From Candidatus Flexifilum affinis (GTDB lineage Bacteria > Chloroflexota > Anaerolineae > Aggregatilineales > Phototrophicaceae): a stretch of 64,000 nt of DNA. The stretch is taken from contig JADJPJ010000107.1 of assembly GCA_016713325.1 (NCBI GenBank), positions 1 through 64,000 on the forward strand, read 5' to 3'. How positions within the stretch are numbered: position 1 is the stretch's first letter; each line of letters begins with the position of its first letter. Shown in pieces: positions 20,104 to 28,964 of the stretch. Made by a program: the position numbers and the translations under genes. The notes beneath the pieces were generated by a model. That model did no database searches and had not been told where the DNA came from. It saw only the letters and a program-made list of their open reading frames with translations.

Positions 20104-21058
20104 GTGCGAATACTCATCACCGGTGTCGGCGGCTTTGTCGGCGCGCATCTCGTACGGGCGCTGGCCGTCCCTGAGCCGCACGCCGAAATCCACGGGGTGT
20201 ATATCGAACCCGTCGATTCCCCGCTGGTGATCCCGCATGTCCTGGATCTCCGGGACGAACCCTCCGTGAAGCGCCTGATGGACGAGATTCGTCCCGACCA
20301 GATTTATCATCTGGCGGGACAGGCCAGCGTCCGTCAGGCGCTTGATTTCCCCTGGGACACCATGGAACACAATCTCCGGCCTCAGCTCAACCTGACGCTG
20401 GCCATGCTTGCGCTCGAGATGTCACCGCGCATGCTGGTCATCAGTTCGGGCGAAGTCTATGACTCGGATGTCGCTCATGAGAAGACCTTCACCGAAACCA
20501 CACCCCTGGCTCCCACCAACCCCTACGGTGTGAGCAAGGTGGGGCGGGAGATGATCGCTCTCCAGTACTTCCGCAGTCACGGCCTGCCGATGCTGCGCGT
20601 CCGCCCATTCAATCACTTCGGCCCAGGCCAGCGTGGCAGGCTTCGTCGTGCCGGACTTCGCGACCCAGATCGCCGAGATCGAGGCCGGACTCAGGCCGCC
20701 CACTATTTACGTGGGTAACCTGTCCTCTGAGCGCGACTTCACCGACGTGCGCGACGTCGTCCGGGCTTATGTGCAGATCATGGCAAAGGGTGAACCGGGG
20801 CAGGTCTACAATGTCGCCAGCGGAAAAACGCAGTCGATACAGTCGATTCTGGATGGGCTGATCGCGATGTCGCACGTCAGGATCGTGCAGTCGGTCGATC
20901 CTGCGCGCTTCCGCCCGAACAGCCAGCCGCGCACCTGGGGCGATGCCAGCAAGCTCCACGCGCTGACCGGCTGGCAGCCGGAGATCCCTCTGGAACGGAC
21001 GTTGAGAGATGTTCTGGATGAGTCCCGTGCCCGCGTGGGCACTTCCTCGCCGCGATAA
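20104..21058 (+). CDS. NAD-dependent sugar-nucleotide epimerase/dehydratase, one frameshift
   Basis: Short-chain dehydrogenase of the extended family, closest by eye to GDP-mannose dehydratase and GDP-4-keto-6-deoxy-mannose reductase. The GTG start gives VRILITGVGGFVGAHLVRAL with the NAD-binding GxxGxxG. SSGEVYDSD and YGVSK (Tyr-x3-Lys) form the active site, followed by RVRPFNHFGPGQ. The frame breaks near 20635, then AGFVVPDFATQIAEIEAG and ERDFTDVRDVVRAYVQIM follow. About 318 residues. Probably provides a deoxysugar nucleotide for surface glycans; the exact reaction cannot be read. Confidence 0.8.
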
Positions 21059-21080
21059 GTGAAGTGCATCAGGGAGCATC

Positions 21081-22054
21081 ATGAAAGCTGTCCTGTTTGA
21101 CGCTCCGGGTCCACCGAGGTGCTCCATCTCGGCGAGGCGCCTTTACCTGTTCAGGGCCCGATGAGGTGCTGGTCGGGTTCGGGCGACCGCAGTCAATCGC
21201 GCCGATCTGCTCCAGCGCCGCGGCGCTTATCCCCCGCCTGAAGGCGCTTCGCCGGTCTCGGGCTGGAGATCGCCGGCGAGACGGTGCAGTCGGACGACTT
21301 CTCGCTTCACGGCGAGCGCGTGATGGCCGTGGTCAGCGGTGGCGGCTACGCGGAATACGCAGTCGTTCCGAAGGCCATGGCGATACCGATCCCTGACACC
21401 CTGAGTTTCGTTGAGGCCGCAGCTATTCCCGAAGCTTTTCTGACCGCGCATTTGAACCTGTTCACGCTGGGTAAGCTGCGATCGGGCGAAAGCGTGCTGA
21501 TTCACGCCGGGGGCAGCGGCGTGGGCACTGCCGCCATCCAACTGGCGAAGGCGGTCGGGGCACGGGTGCTCACGACAGCAGGTTCGGCCGACAAGCTGGC
21601 GCGCTGCCTGGCGCTGGGCGCCGATGTCGCCATCAATTACCGAACCGAGTCTTTTCGCGAACGGGTGCTTGCCGAGACCGATGGGGCAGGGGTAAATCTA
21701 GTCCTGGACTTCATTGGCGCGCCCTACTGGAACGACAACCTGGGCTGTCTGGGTATGGATGGTCGGTTGCAGCTCATCGGATTCATGGGAGGAGCCGCAG
21801 GCGAACTGAACCTTTCGGCAATCATGGGGAAGCGCCTTACAGTCACCGGCACCACACTGCGCCGCACACCGCTGGCCGAAAAAGTTGCCCTGACCCGCGA
21901 CTTCTCGGCTTTCGCGCTGCTGATGCTGGCGGCCGGCACCCTCCGTCCGGTGATCGATCGAGTGTACGAATTGCACGAGGCGACATTGGCGCATCATCAC
22001 ATGGAATCCAACGCCAATTTTGGCAAAATCATTCTGGAGATTGGTCAACCCTGA
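21081..22054 (+). CDS. Zinc-type/quinone oxidoreductase (PIG3-like), frameshifted at the 5' end
   Basis: Medium-chain dehydrogenase/reductase. ATG 21081 follows AGGGAG and reads MKAVLFDAPG. Three or four frame changes between 21105 and 21255 cover TEVLHLGEAPLPVQ, GPDEVLV, AVNRADLLQR and LGLEIAGETV. From 21284 the frame is intact: HGERVMAVVSGGGYAEYAVV, then the NADPH fold SVLIHAGGSGVGTAAIQLAK. No zinc-ligand cysteines are seen, as in quinone reductases. The AVNRADLLQR and IPEAFLTAHLNLF signatures match the PIG3/TP53I3-type subgroup. About 325 residues. Confidence 0.8.
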
Positions 22055-22073
22055 GACTCCGCATTTGACAAGG

Positions 22074-23441
22074 ATGGGGACGCCGCAGGAAACAAGTCTT
22101 GATTCCGCTCATAAGGAGTTGATTGCTTTGCCTGAGATTACGAACGATACGCCGCTGTTCGTCGTGCCCCCGGACCAGCGCGTCCCGGTCAACGACTATC
22201 CCGGCCGTCTTGCCCAAACCCCCCCGTCCAGAATGTTCCTGATCCGCGAGGCCCTGAAAGCCTATCGCGAGAAATATGGTGCGGATGCAGTCACCTTCGA
22301 CGCATCCCAGGGTGATGGCGGCGCAAGCCTTCCAGGCGTGCCGCGCGAGCTGCTGGAACGTGCCCTCGAACTTCAGATCGAGCACGGGTCCGCATATGAT
22401 CAGCCCTTTGGCACGGTTCAGTTCCGCAAGGCCGCAGCCGAGCACTACTGGCAGTTCGACGCCGCCAGTGGCTGGGGTCCCAACAACATTGTCTTCGTCC
22501 AGGGCGGACGGGACGGTCTGCAAAAAGCCTATGGCGCGATGGTGTCGCTCGGCTCCAAGGAGACTGGTAGCGTGGTAGTCGTCTCCCGCGTGCCGTGGGT
22601 CAGCTACAACTGGGGGCCGTATGCTGTTGGCGCCAACGTGGTGCTGGCCCCTGGCGACCCGGCTGAAGGCTGGCGTTATACCCCGGAGGCCATTCGTAAC
22701 ACCGCCGCATATGTCGCTTCGCAGGGACGCAAGCTCGCCGGCCTGGTGATCACGTCACCGGACAATCCCACCGGCCGCACCATTCCCGTGGAAGAACAGA
22801 TCGAACTGGGTAAGGCGGCACTCGAAGCTGGCTTCCCGTACGTGTTGTTCGACTGGATTTACCACTGGGTCACCGACGGCGGTCATTCCGACATCAACGC
22901 CATGCTGCAAGCGTTCACGCCGGAAGAGCGCGAGCGGTTGATCTTCCTCGATGGGCTGACCAAGAGCCTGGGCGCGTCTAACGTGCGCAGCGCCCACCTG
23001 CTCGCCGGGAAGGCCGTTGTGGATACCATCGTGGCGCAGGCCTCGCATGGTGTCATCCCGTCCTACTATTCGCAGGCAGTGGCCATCGCCGCCTACGAAA
23101 TGGGCTATGAACGGGCCGCCGCCTCGATCATCGAGCCGACCCGCCACAGCCGCCGCATTCTGCGCGAAGCGCTCGCCGGTTCGGGCATTCGCCACATCAT
23201 GGGCGACGGCTACTACGCTTTCATCGACTGCACGTCGTTCATCGAAGCAGCCGGCAAGACCGACTCTGAAGATGTACTGACCCATCTCGCGGGTGAGCAC
23301 GGTCTGGCCGTCGTGGCCGGGTCCTACTTCTCGCAGCCGGGCGCCAACTGGATTCGCTTCTCGTACGCACAGTCTCCGGAAAAGACGACCAGGGCTGTCC
23401 AGCGGCTGTTTGAGGGCCTCAACGCGATGAAAAAGGCCTGA
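22074..23441 (+). CDS. PLP-dependent aminotransferase class I/II
   Basis: Fold-type I aminotransferase, about 455 residues, intact. Key segments are SQGDGGASLPGVPRELLERA, VFVQGGRDGLQKAYGAM, TSPDNPTGRTIPVEEQIE (PLP-contacting Asn), VLFDWIYHWVTDG and LDGLTKSLGASNVRSAH, with the Lys that binds PLP. C-terminal Arg residues for the substrate carboxylate lie in ANWIRFSYAQSPE. Substrate unknown. The ATG at 22074 is chosen, but TTG near 22128 after AAGGAG is also possible. It follows the oxidoreductase by 19 bases and may share its transcript. Confidence 0.85.
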   Translation: MGTPQETSLDSAHKELIALPEITNDTPLFVVPPDQRVPVNDYPGRLAQTPPSRMFLIREALKAYREKYGADAVTFDASQGDGGASLPGVPRELLERALELQIEHGSAYDQPFGTVQFRKAAAEHYWQFDAASGWGPNNIVFVQGGRDGLQKAYGAMVSLGSKETGSVVVVSRVPWVSYNWGPYAVGANVVLAPGDPAEGWRYTPEAIRNTAAYVASQGRKLAGLVITSPDNPTGRTIPVEEQIELGKAALEAGFPYVLFDWIYHWVTDGGHSDINAMLQAFTPEERERLIFLDGLTKSLGASNVRSAHLLAGKAVVDTIVAQASHGVIPSYYSQAVAIAAYEMGYERAAASIIEPTRHSRRILREALAGSGIRHIMGDGYYAFIDCTSFIEAAGKTDSEDVLTHLAGEHGLAVVAGSYFSQPGANWIRFSYAQSPEKTTRAVQRLFEGLNAMKKA

Positions 23442-23528
23442 AAAAAACCCCTCAAAATAGGGAGGCAGCCACGATCGCTGTTTGTCGCGTATGATGGTAT
23501 CCAGGACACACACTGAGGAGAATGGCAG

Positions 23529-24248
23529 ATGACCTTTATCGATACGATGCGGAAGCGGGACTACGCCCCCGCGGTCAGCTATGCAGAGGCGCGTCCGCTC
23601 GTGCAGTGGACTTACGTCTGGATGGTACTGGGGCTGATTGTAACGTCCATAGTCGCTTATCTGACGGCGAATACGGACGCGATGTTGAATCTGCTGCTGC
23701 AGCCCGGCGTGATGATCGGCGCGATCATTGCCCAACTGGTGTTGGTAGTCGCTTTGTCCTGGGCCATGCCTCGGCTTTCCGCTGGTGTTGCGGCCTTGAT
23801 GTTCGTCGTCTACTCCGCCTTGAACGGATTCACCCTGTCCGTTCTCCTGCTCGTCTACACGCAGACGTCGATTACAACAGCCTTTCTGACGACCGTTGGC
23901 CTGTTCGGCGTACTGACGATCTTTGCGTTCACCACGCAGATGGATCTCACTCGGTGGCAGAACTATCTGTTCATCGGGCTTATTGGTCTGCTGATCGCGT
24001 CCGTGATCAACATCTTCATGGCCAGCAGTGCGCTGGAGTGGTTGGTGAGCATCGCCGGCGTTTTGATTTTCACCGGGCTGACCGCCGTCGACACGCAGAA
24101 GCTGAAGCGGTTGGCCGCATCGCCGGAATACCAGGCGAACGGTTCTCTTGTCGCCAAGATGAGCATCTTCATGGCGCTGGAGCTGTATCTTGATTTCGTC
24201 AACCTGTTCATTTTCCTGCTTCGCTTGCTCGGCAGCGGCCGAGACTGA
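23529..24248 (+). CDS. Bax inhibitor-1 / YccA family membrane protein
   Basis: An intact 239-residue protein with seven hydrophobic segments, for example YVWMVLGLIVTSIVAYL and LFIGLIGLLIASVINIFMAS. The last part, FTGLTAVDTQKLKRLA, is the usual BI-1/TMBIM signature (YDTQ-like), followed by ALELYLDFVNLFIFLLRLLG. ATG follows GAGGAG at about 9 bases. These proteins are inner-membrane calcium-leak or stress proteins; the bacterial role is poorly known. A strong terminator follows. Confidence 0.9.
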   Translation: MTFIDTMRKRDYAPAVSYAEARPLVQWTYVWMVLGLIVTSIVAYLTANTDAMLNLLLQPGVMIGAIIAQLVLVVALSWAMPRLSAGVAALMFVVYSALNGFTLSVLLLVYTQTSITTAFLTTVGLFGVLTIFAFTTQMDLTRWQNYLFIGLIGLLIASVINIFMASSALEWLVSIAGVLIFTGLTAVDTQKLKRLAASPEYQANGSLVAKMSIFMALELYLDFVNLFIFLLRLLGSGRD

Positions 24249-24267
24249 GGCAGAGGATTCGTCTGGC

Positions 24268-24307
24268 AATCAAAAAGCGGTGGGCATGTGCCCACCGCTT
24301 TTTGATT
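24268..24307. terminator. Bidirectional intrinsic terminator
   Basis: A perfect inverted repeat: 19 bases each side (starting AATCAAAAAGCGG) around a 2-base centre, with A-run and T-run arms. It sits between the convergent BI-1 and fasciclin genes and can serve both strands. Confidence 0.9.
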
Positions 24308-24332
24308 CGACGATTTCAGTCGAGAGTGAGTG

Positions 24333-25310
24333 CTATTCGTCGCTGGGCGGCAGCAGCACCTGATCGATGACGTGGATCACGCCGTTGTCCGCGTGCACGT
24401 CGGCCAGGACGACCGTGGCCGTGCCGTTGATCATCAGGCCGTCATCGTCGCCAGCGGTGATGTCGATTGACTGGCCTTCGAGCAGCGTCTCCAGGGTGAG
24501 TGTGTCGTCGGTCTGACGTGAAAGCAGCGCCTGGAGCGTATCCGCCGGAATTTCCGCGCCGATCAGGTGATACATCAGAATGTCCGCCAGGTCCTCCCTG
24601 GCCAGAAGTTCGTCGGCGGTGATGCCCAGCGTCTCCAGCAGCGCCTCGAAGGCTTCGTCGGTCGGGGCGAACACGGTGAGGGGTTCGCCCGCTGTCAGGA
24701 CGGACGTCAGGCCCGCCGCTTCGACCGCGCTCAGAAGAATCGTGAACTGACCGTCCTGCTCGGCGATGTCGGCAATGGTGCGGCGAGCATCGGCCGTTTC
24801 CGTCGTCGCCTCTGCGGTGGCCTCTGCGACGGCTTCACGCGTCACTTCGGGAGATGCCTCGGCCGTGGGGCTTGCTTCCTCGGTTGGCTCTTCGGTGATT
24901 GTCGCTTCTTCTGTAGGCGTGGCGGCTTCCGTCGCCATGGCCTCTTCCGTTGCCCGGGCTTCTTCAGTGAGTTCCGCCATCGCCTCACGAGTCTCCTCGG
25001 CGCCCAGCGGGCTCACGCCGCTGTCCTCGGTCGCTTCGTCGGTCGGCTCCACTACAGGGGTCTCGGTGCTGTCGGCGGCGTCGGTCTCCGCAGCTTCCTC
25101 GGTTGCCTCTTCGACTTCGGTGGGTACGGCTACGAGGGCGTCGGTGGCTTCTTCGGTGGGTGCATCGGCAGCGGCCACCGTCGTGGGTTCTGGCTCGGCC
25201 TCTGTTGGCCTTGGCGTGACCGTGGCGACTGGAGTCGCCGGCTGGCAGGCCGCCAGGACAAGGACAAGAACCAGCAGCAGCGTCAACAAGCTTCGTGGGG
25301 TGAATCTCAT
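24333..25310 (-). CDS. Fasciclin-domain lipoprotein with Thr/Glu/Ala-rich linker
   Basis: Surface lipoprotein of 325 residues. The signal peptide ends in a lipobox (LVLAACQP, Cys22). Residues about 35-175 are a low-complexity acidic linker of TEEA-type repeats. The C-terminal 140 residues form one fasciclin (FAS1) domain: TIADIAEQDGQFTILLSAVE, LTVFAPTDEAFEALLETLGI, MYHLIGAEIPAD, and HADNGVIHVIDQVLLP. ATG is preceded by GGAGGAG on the minus strand. The likely role is adhesion; the linker would span the cell wall. The coding bias of the linker leaves the opposite strand open too. Confidence 0.9.
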   Translation of the reverse strand: MRFTPRSLLTLLLVLVLVLAACQPATPVATVTPRPTEAEPEPTTVAAADAPTEEATDALVAVPTEVEEATEEAAETDAADSTETPVVEPTDEATEDSGVSPLGAEETREAMAELTEEARATEEAMATEAATPTEEATITEEPTEEASPTAEASPEVTREAVAEATAEATTETADARRTIADIAEQDGQFTILLSAVEAAGLTSVLTAGEPLTVFAPTDEAFEALLETLGITADELLAREDLADILMYHLIGAEIPADTLQALLSRQTDDTLTLETLLEGQSIDITAGDDDGLMINGTATVVLADVHADNGVIHVIDQVLLPPSDE

Positions 25311-25397
25311 ACGACTCCTCCTTCAGGCGAACAGCAAACAGTAAAGACTATCGCCAGTTCACCCTCTTCGTGAGGGTAAAGGCACTCGCAAGAATGT

Positions 25398-26342
25398 CTA
25401 GTTCAAGAAATTCTGCAGTGTCTCGAGATTGTTGATAGTGACAGCGGTTTTGGCGGCGTCGATGCGCTTCATCAGCCCGGTCAGGACATCTTTGGGACCG
25501 ATTTCGACAAACGTTTCGAGACCATCGGCGATCATGGCCATCATGGACTCGCGCCAGCGGACCGGATGGGTGAGCTGCGCTTCCAGCTCTTGCTGGATGT
25601 CACCCACAGCTGTAAGGGGAAGGGCGCTGACATTCGCATAGACAGGGGCTGCGGGAGGCTTGATCGGTGTTTCGCGAATGGCGACGGCGAAGGATTCGGC
25701 GGCAGGCGCCATGAGCGGGGAGTGGGCGGCGATGCTGACCGCAAGCTTGATGGCCCGTCGGGAGCCGGCTTCTTTGGCCAGGGCCAGTCCGCGGTCGAGC
25801 GCCACCTCTTCGCCGGAAATGACGATCTGCCCGGGGCAGTTGTCATTGGCCATGACCAGCACGCCGCCGGTCTCGGCAGCGGCACGGTCGCAGAGGTCAC
25901 GCACGACGTCGGCATCCAGTGCAAGGATGGCAGCCATTGCGCCAGGAGCAGCGACGCCCGCGCCCTGCATCAGCCGGCCGCGTTCGCGCACCAGGCGGAG
26001 ACCATCTTCGAATTCCAGCGCGCCGACCGCGGCCAGTGCGGTGAATTCGCCGAAGCTGTGACCCGCGACCGCATGGGGCACGGCGTCGGGGCGTTCCGTG
26101 CGCAGGGCGGCGAGGATCGCCAGGCTGCATACATAAAGTGCCGGCTGGGTGTTGATGGTGTCGTTCAGCGTCTCGGCGGGTCCCTCGAAGCACATCTGTG
26201 AAAGGTTCAAACCCAGGTACGCATCGGCGCGTTCGAAGAGCGCGCGCGCGGATGGGTAACGTTCGGCGATATCCTTGCCCATGCCAACGATTTGCGATCC
26301 CTGGCCGGGAAACAGGAACGCGGTCTTTGACCAATCCAGCAT
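25398..26342 (-). CDS. fabD: Malonyl-CoA:ACP transacylase FabD
   Basis: Transfers malonyl from CoA to acyl carrier protein for fatty-acid elongation. The 314 residues start MLDWSKTAFLFPGQGSQ. The catalytic Ser96 lies in GHSFGE; the conserved Arg is in RERGRLMQ and the His in AHSPLMAPAAE. The frame is open further upstream to 26423, but the homologous start is the ATG at 26342. It lies downstream of rpmF in the same direction, the familiar rpmF-fab arrangement, here without plsX and fabH. A small hairpin (25361-25377) lies past the stop but has no T-run. Confidence 0.92.
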   Translation of the reverse strand: MLDWSKTAFLFPGQGSQIVGMGKDIAERYPSARALFERADAYLGLNLSQMCFEGPAETLNDTINTQPALYVCSLAILAALRTERPDAVPHAVAGHSFGEFTALAAVGALEFEDGLRLVRERGRLMQGAGVAAPGAMAAILALDADVVRDLCDRAAAETGGVLVMANDNCPGQIVISGEEVALDRGLALAKEAGSRRAIKLAVSIAAHSPLMAPAAESFAVAIRETPIKPPAAPVYANVSALPLTAVGDIQQELEAQLTHPVRWRESMMAMIADGLETFVEIGPKDVLTGLMKRIDAAKTAVTINNLETLQNFLN

Positions 26343-26466
26343 GCCGACAATGCTCCGTGTGTCGAGGTTCAGTGAAACGAATTCGGGTGTTTGAACATCT
26401 GAACTATGGAACGAGCCGCGCAATGCAGGGCAAAGGCGGCTCGTCTAGCGGTACAGCATCAACCGA

Positions 26467-26655
26467 TCAGGACTCGGATTTGACGTCGATGACGGTCTTG
26501 CCATGATACGTCCCACACTTGGGGCAGACCCGATGGGACACGTGATATTCGCCACAATTCTCGCAGATGACGAGGTGGTTGAGCGACAGCGCATCGTGCG
26601 CGCGGCGGCGGTCACGGCGGCTGCGGGAGTGTTTGCGCTTCGGAAGCGGACCCAC
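26467..26655 (-). CDS. rpmF: 50S ribosomal protein L32
   Basis: A 62-residue basic protein: PLPKRKHSRSRRDRRRAH is the L32 N-terminus, and CENC with CPKC, 11 residues between the pairs, forms the zinc-binding knuckle. A short acidic tail follows. It lies upstream of fabD and is probably co-transcribed with it. Confidence 0.92.
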   Translation of the reverse strand: MGPLPKRKHSRSRRDRRRAHDALSLNHLVICENCGEYHVSHRVCPKCGTYHGKTVIDVKSES

Positions 26656-26767
26656 AAGATTGCTCCTGACAGTATAACGCCGATCAACGGAGGATCGGCG
26701 GCGACAGCATTTAGTATGGGATTATAAAGCAAGCGTGCGCGGCGTCAAGGGCGGCGGCAGAGCGCCG

Positions 26768-27925
26768 CTAAAACAACGGGAGCTGTCGCTCCGGGCGCTT
26801 GCCTGCCAGGGTGATGAAGTCCGCGGCCCGCTCGACGCCGGTAATGCCTATCCCGCGCAGATCGTCCAGCGTGCGCAGCAGTCCGTTCCGGCGCGCGCGG
26901 AGGATCTTGTCTGCACCCTTACTGCCAACCCCAGGGATACGCATTAACTGCTCGCGCGAGGCCCGGTTGACCTCGATGGGCTGGCCACTCAGATTCGCCT
27001 CTGCCCAGGCACGTTTGGGGTCGCGCTCCAGGTCGAGGTTGCCGTTGCCGGCGAAGTTCAGGTCTTCGACATCCCAGCCGTAATCGCGGAGCAGGAAGCT
27101 GGCCTGATACAGGCGATGTTCCCGCAGCGGATCGGTCGCCTGCACGTTCTCCAGCGGCGTATCCAGGATAGGACTGAATCCGGAGTAGTAGATCCGGCTC
27201 AGTTCCACCTGACGGTACAGACGCTGGCTGAGAGAGAGCAGTTCTACGTCGGTATCGCCGACGGCGCCGACCACAAACTGCGTCACCAGGCTCGCTCGCT
27301 TGCCGACCATCGACTGACGGAGTGTGTGCGCGGTCAAGAGCGTCTGCAAGAGCTCGCCATCGAGATCTTTCTTTGGGGCGAGGGCTTCCAGGCGTTCTTT
27401 GGTCGGCCCTTCGAGATTGATTGAGATGCGGTCGGCGAGTTCCAGCGCCCGGCGGATCTGATCGGTCTCGGCGCCTGGCATGAGCTTGAGATGCACATAG
27501 CCGCGGTAGCGATTGCGGTTGCGGATGATGTCGACTGTATCGAGGATCTTGTCCTGCGCCGAAGGCCCGCCTTTGATGATGCCGGAGGACAGGAACAGGC
27601 CGTCCACCTTGTTCGCACGCTGGAGCTGGTCGAAGGCCGTGGCCATCTCTTCGGGCCGCAGAGTCACGCGCTGGGTCTTACTTCGGCCGGCGCGGAACGG
27701 ACAGTAGAAGCAGTTCCGCTCGCAGGCCGTGGTCATCATCGTCTTCAGGATCGGCTTCTTGCCCGCCGGCGTGCTGACATTGGAAATGCACTCTTCCAGG
27801 CTGGTAGACTGGTAGCGCTTCTGTTTGTGCTCGCGCGCGGGAGAATCGCCAGCAGGCTCGTCGCTGGTGACATCGCCCATGAGGGCAATCTTCTCAAGAG
27901 GAACAAGCGAGGACCGGATCAGCAT
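26768..27925 (-). CDS. Radical SAM protein with C-terminal helix-hairpin-helix
   Basis: Resembles the COG4277 group described as putative DNA modification/repair radical SAM proteins. The CX3CX2C cluster is CERNCFYC. SGIIKGGPSAQDKILDTVDI and HLKLMPGAETDQIRRALELA belong to the barrel. The C-terminus has a DNA-binding HhH: REQLMRIPGVGSKGADKIL. About 385 residues from ATG 27925, which follows AGAGG closely; GTG 27940 is an alternative. The N-terminus is shorter than in many family members. The reaction is not established. Divergent from the next gene, with 19 bases between the starts. Confidence 0.85.
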   Translation of the reverse strand: MLIRSSLVPLEKIALMGDVTSDEPAGDSPAREHKQKRYQSTSLEECISNVSTPAGKKPILKTMMTTACERNCFYCPFRAGRSKTQRVTLRPEEMATAFDQLQRANKVDGLFLSSGIIKGGPSAQDKILDTVDIIRNRNRYRGYVHLKLMPGAETDQIRRALELADRISINLEGPTKERLEALAPKKDLDGELLQTLLTAHTLRQSMVGKRASLVTQFVVGAVGDTDVELLSLSQRLYRQVELSRIYYSGFSPILDTPLENVQATDPLREHRLYQASFLLRDYGWDVEDLNFAGNGNLDLERDPKRAWAEANLSGQPIEVNRASREQLMRIPGVGSKGADKILRARRNGLLRTLDDLRGIGITGVERAADFITLAGKRPERQLPLF

Positions 27926-27944
27926 ACCTCTATGATACACACAA

Positions 27945-28964
27945 ATGTTCGATTTATCAAGCGGTGAACGAGTCTTTCCCGCTCACCCGTCCCGATTCAC
28001 CGCCAGTCTGATCGTCGGTGCGGGCGAGCGTGCGCACGACCGGCTTTTTCGCGAAATCGAGCCGCGACTGCCGCCGGAACTGGCCTGGATCGCTCAACGT
28101 GAAGGTCAGTTCGTCGTCGATGAATACGTGATCGGACGAACCGCCGATCGCTGGCACGTGCCCCCGAACTGGCTGGCAGGTCCGGTTGTCGACCACGGCG
28201 AGCGGTCCAGAAGTCGTCTTTCGCGCCTGGCGGTGAGACTAATGATCGACCGGCTGGGCGCGACGCGACACGCGCTAAGCGACACGCGGCGTGTCTTGCA
28301 GGTCACTTGCCGGCCGTACGAGTCGTTCGACGCCGCGATAGAGGCCGCGCAGTTGCTCTATGTCGATTTCATCGTCCTCAGTCTTCGGCTTCGAGCGGCG
28401 CGCGCCATTTATGAGTCGCTTGCACGGAGCGCCGGCATCCCCGATCCGGTGATGCGCTGGTTGACTTTGGATGCCGGGCAACTGATGGCACAGGCACGGC
28501 TCCAGCTCTACGCGACCGTCCGGGACGATGCTGCCGGGACGGCCTTTCTGGAAGCGGGGCGGTTGCCCGAAAGCGCTGCGTTCGCGGAATTATGGCCCGT
28601 CGTGCTCGACCGCTATGGGCATCGCGCAGCGGACGAACTCGACTTCGCCCAACCGCGCTATCTGGAAGCGCCAGAGCAACTGATCGCGGCGCTAAACAAC
28701 GCTCAGATGCCGGCACACCGATCATGGCCTGCCTTGAGAGCGCAATCGGCGATCGCCTGGCGCATTCCGCCGGGGCGGTGGGTTCGCTGGACCAGTCGGA
28801 TTCAACTGGAGGCCCGCCACCGGCTGATGTATGCCTTCGCGCACCTGCGCTTCGAACTGGTGCGCCTGGCAGATCGTGCTGTACAGGTTGGCGCGCTGCC
28901 TGCGCGTGACGCATTGTGGGATCTGAGCACTGAAGAAGTGCGAATCCTCGACCAGCTCGATTAG
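27945..28964 (+). CDS. PEP-synthase-like protein fragment family, no swivelling His domain
   Basis: 339 residues, intact. The segment LDRYGHRAADELDFAQPRYL resembles the motif found near the C-terminal part of phosphoenolpyruvate-synthase-like proteins (RYGHRGPxELDxAxPRW). The rest is helical and Arg-rich. No ATP-grasp domain and no catalytic-His swivelling domain are seen, so it is not a complete PEP synthase. It could be a stand-alone regulatory or substrate-binding derivative. The ATG lies between divergent genes; no clear Shine-Dalgarno. The assignment rests on one motif. Confidence 0.55.
   Translation: MFDLSSGERVFPAHPSRFTASLIVGAGERAHDRLFREIEPRLPPELAWIAQREGQFVVDEYVIGRTADRWHVPPNWLAGPVVDHGERSRSRLSRLAVRLMIDRLGATRHALSDTRRVLQVTCRPYESFDAAIEAAQLLYVDFIVLSLRLRAARAIYESLARSAGIPDPVMRWLTLDAGQLMAQARLQLYATVRDDAAGTAFLEAGRLPESAAFAELWPVVLDRYGHRAADELDFAQPRYLEAPEQLIAALNNAQMPAHRSWPALRAQSAIAWRIPPGRWVRWTSRIQLEARHRLMYAFAHLRFELVRLADRAVQVGALPARDALWDLSTEEVRILDQLD

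Noticed and set aside
22755..24269. 504-codon minus-strand frame across the aminotransferase and BI-1 genes
   Set aside because: It spans two well-supported plus-strand genes and the terminator, and shows no recognisable motif.
24567..25373. Long plus-strand frames opposite the fasciclin lipoprotein
   Set aside because: Composition shadow of the Thr/Glu/Ala linker; the minus strand has a signal peptide, lipobox, FAS1 domain and ribosome site.
25361..25377. Terminator after fabD
   Set aside because: The stem is only six base pairs and no T-run follows on the minus strand.
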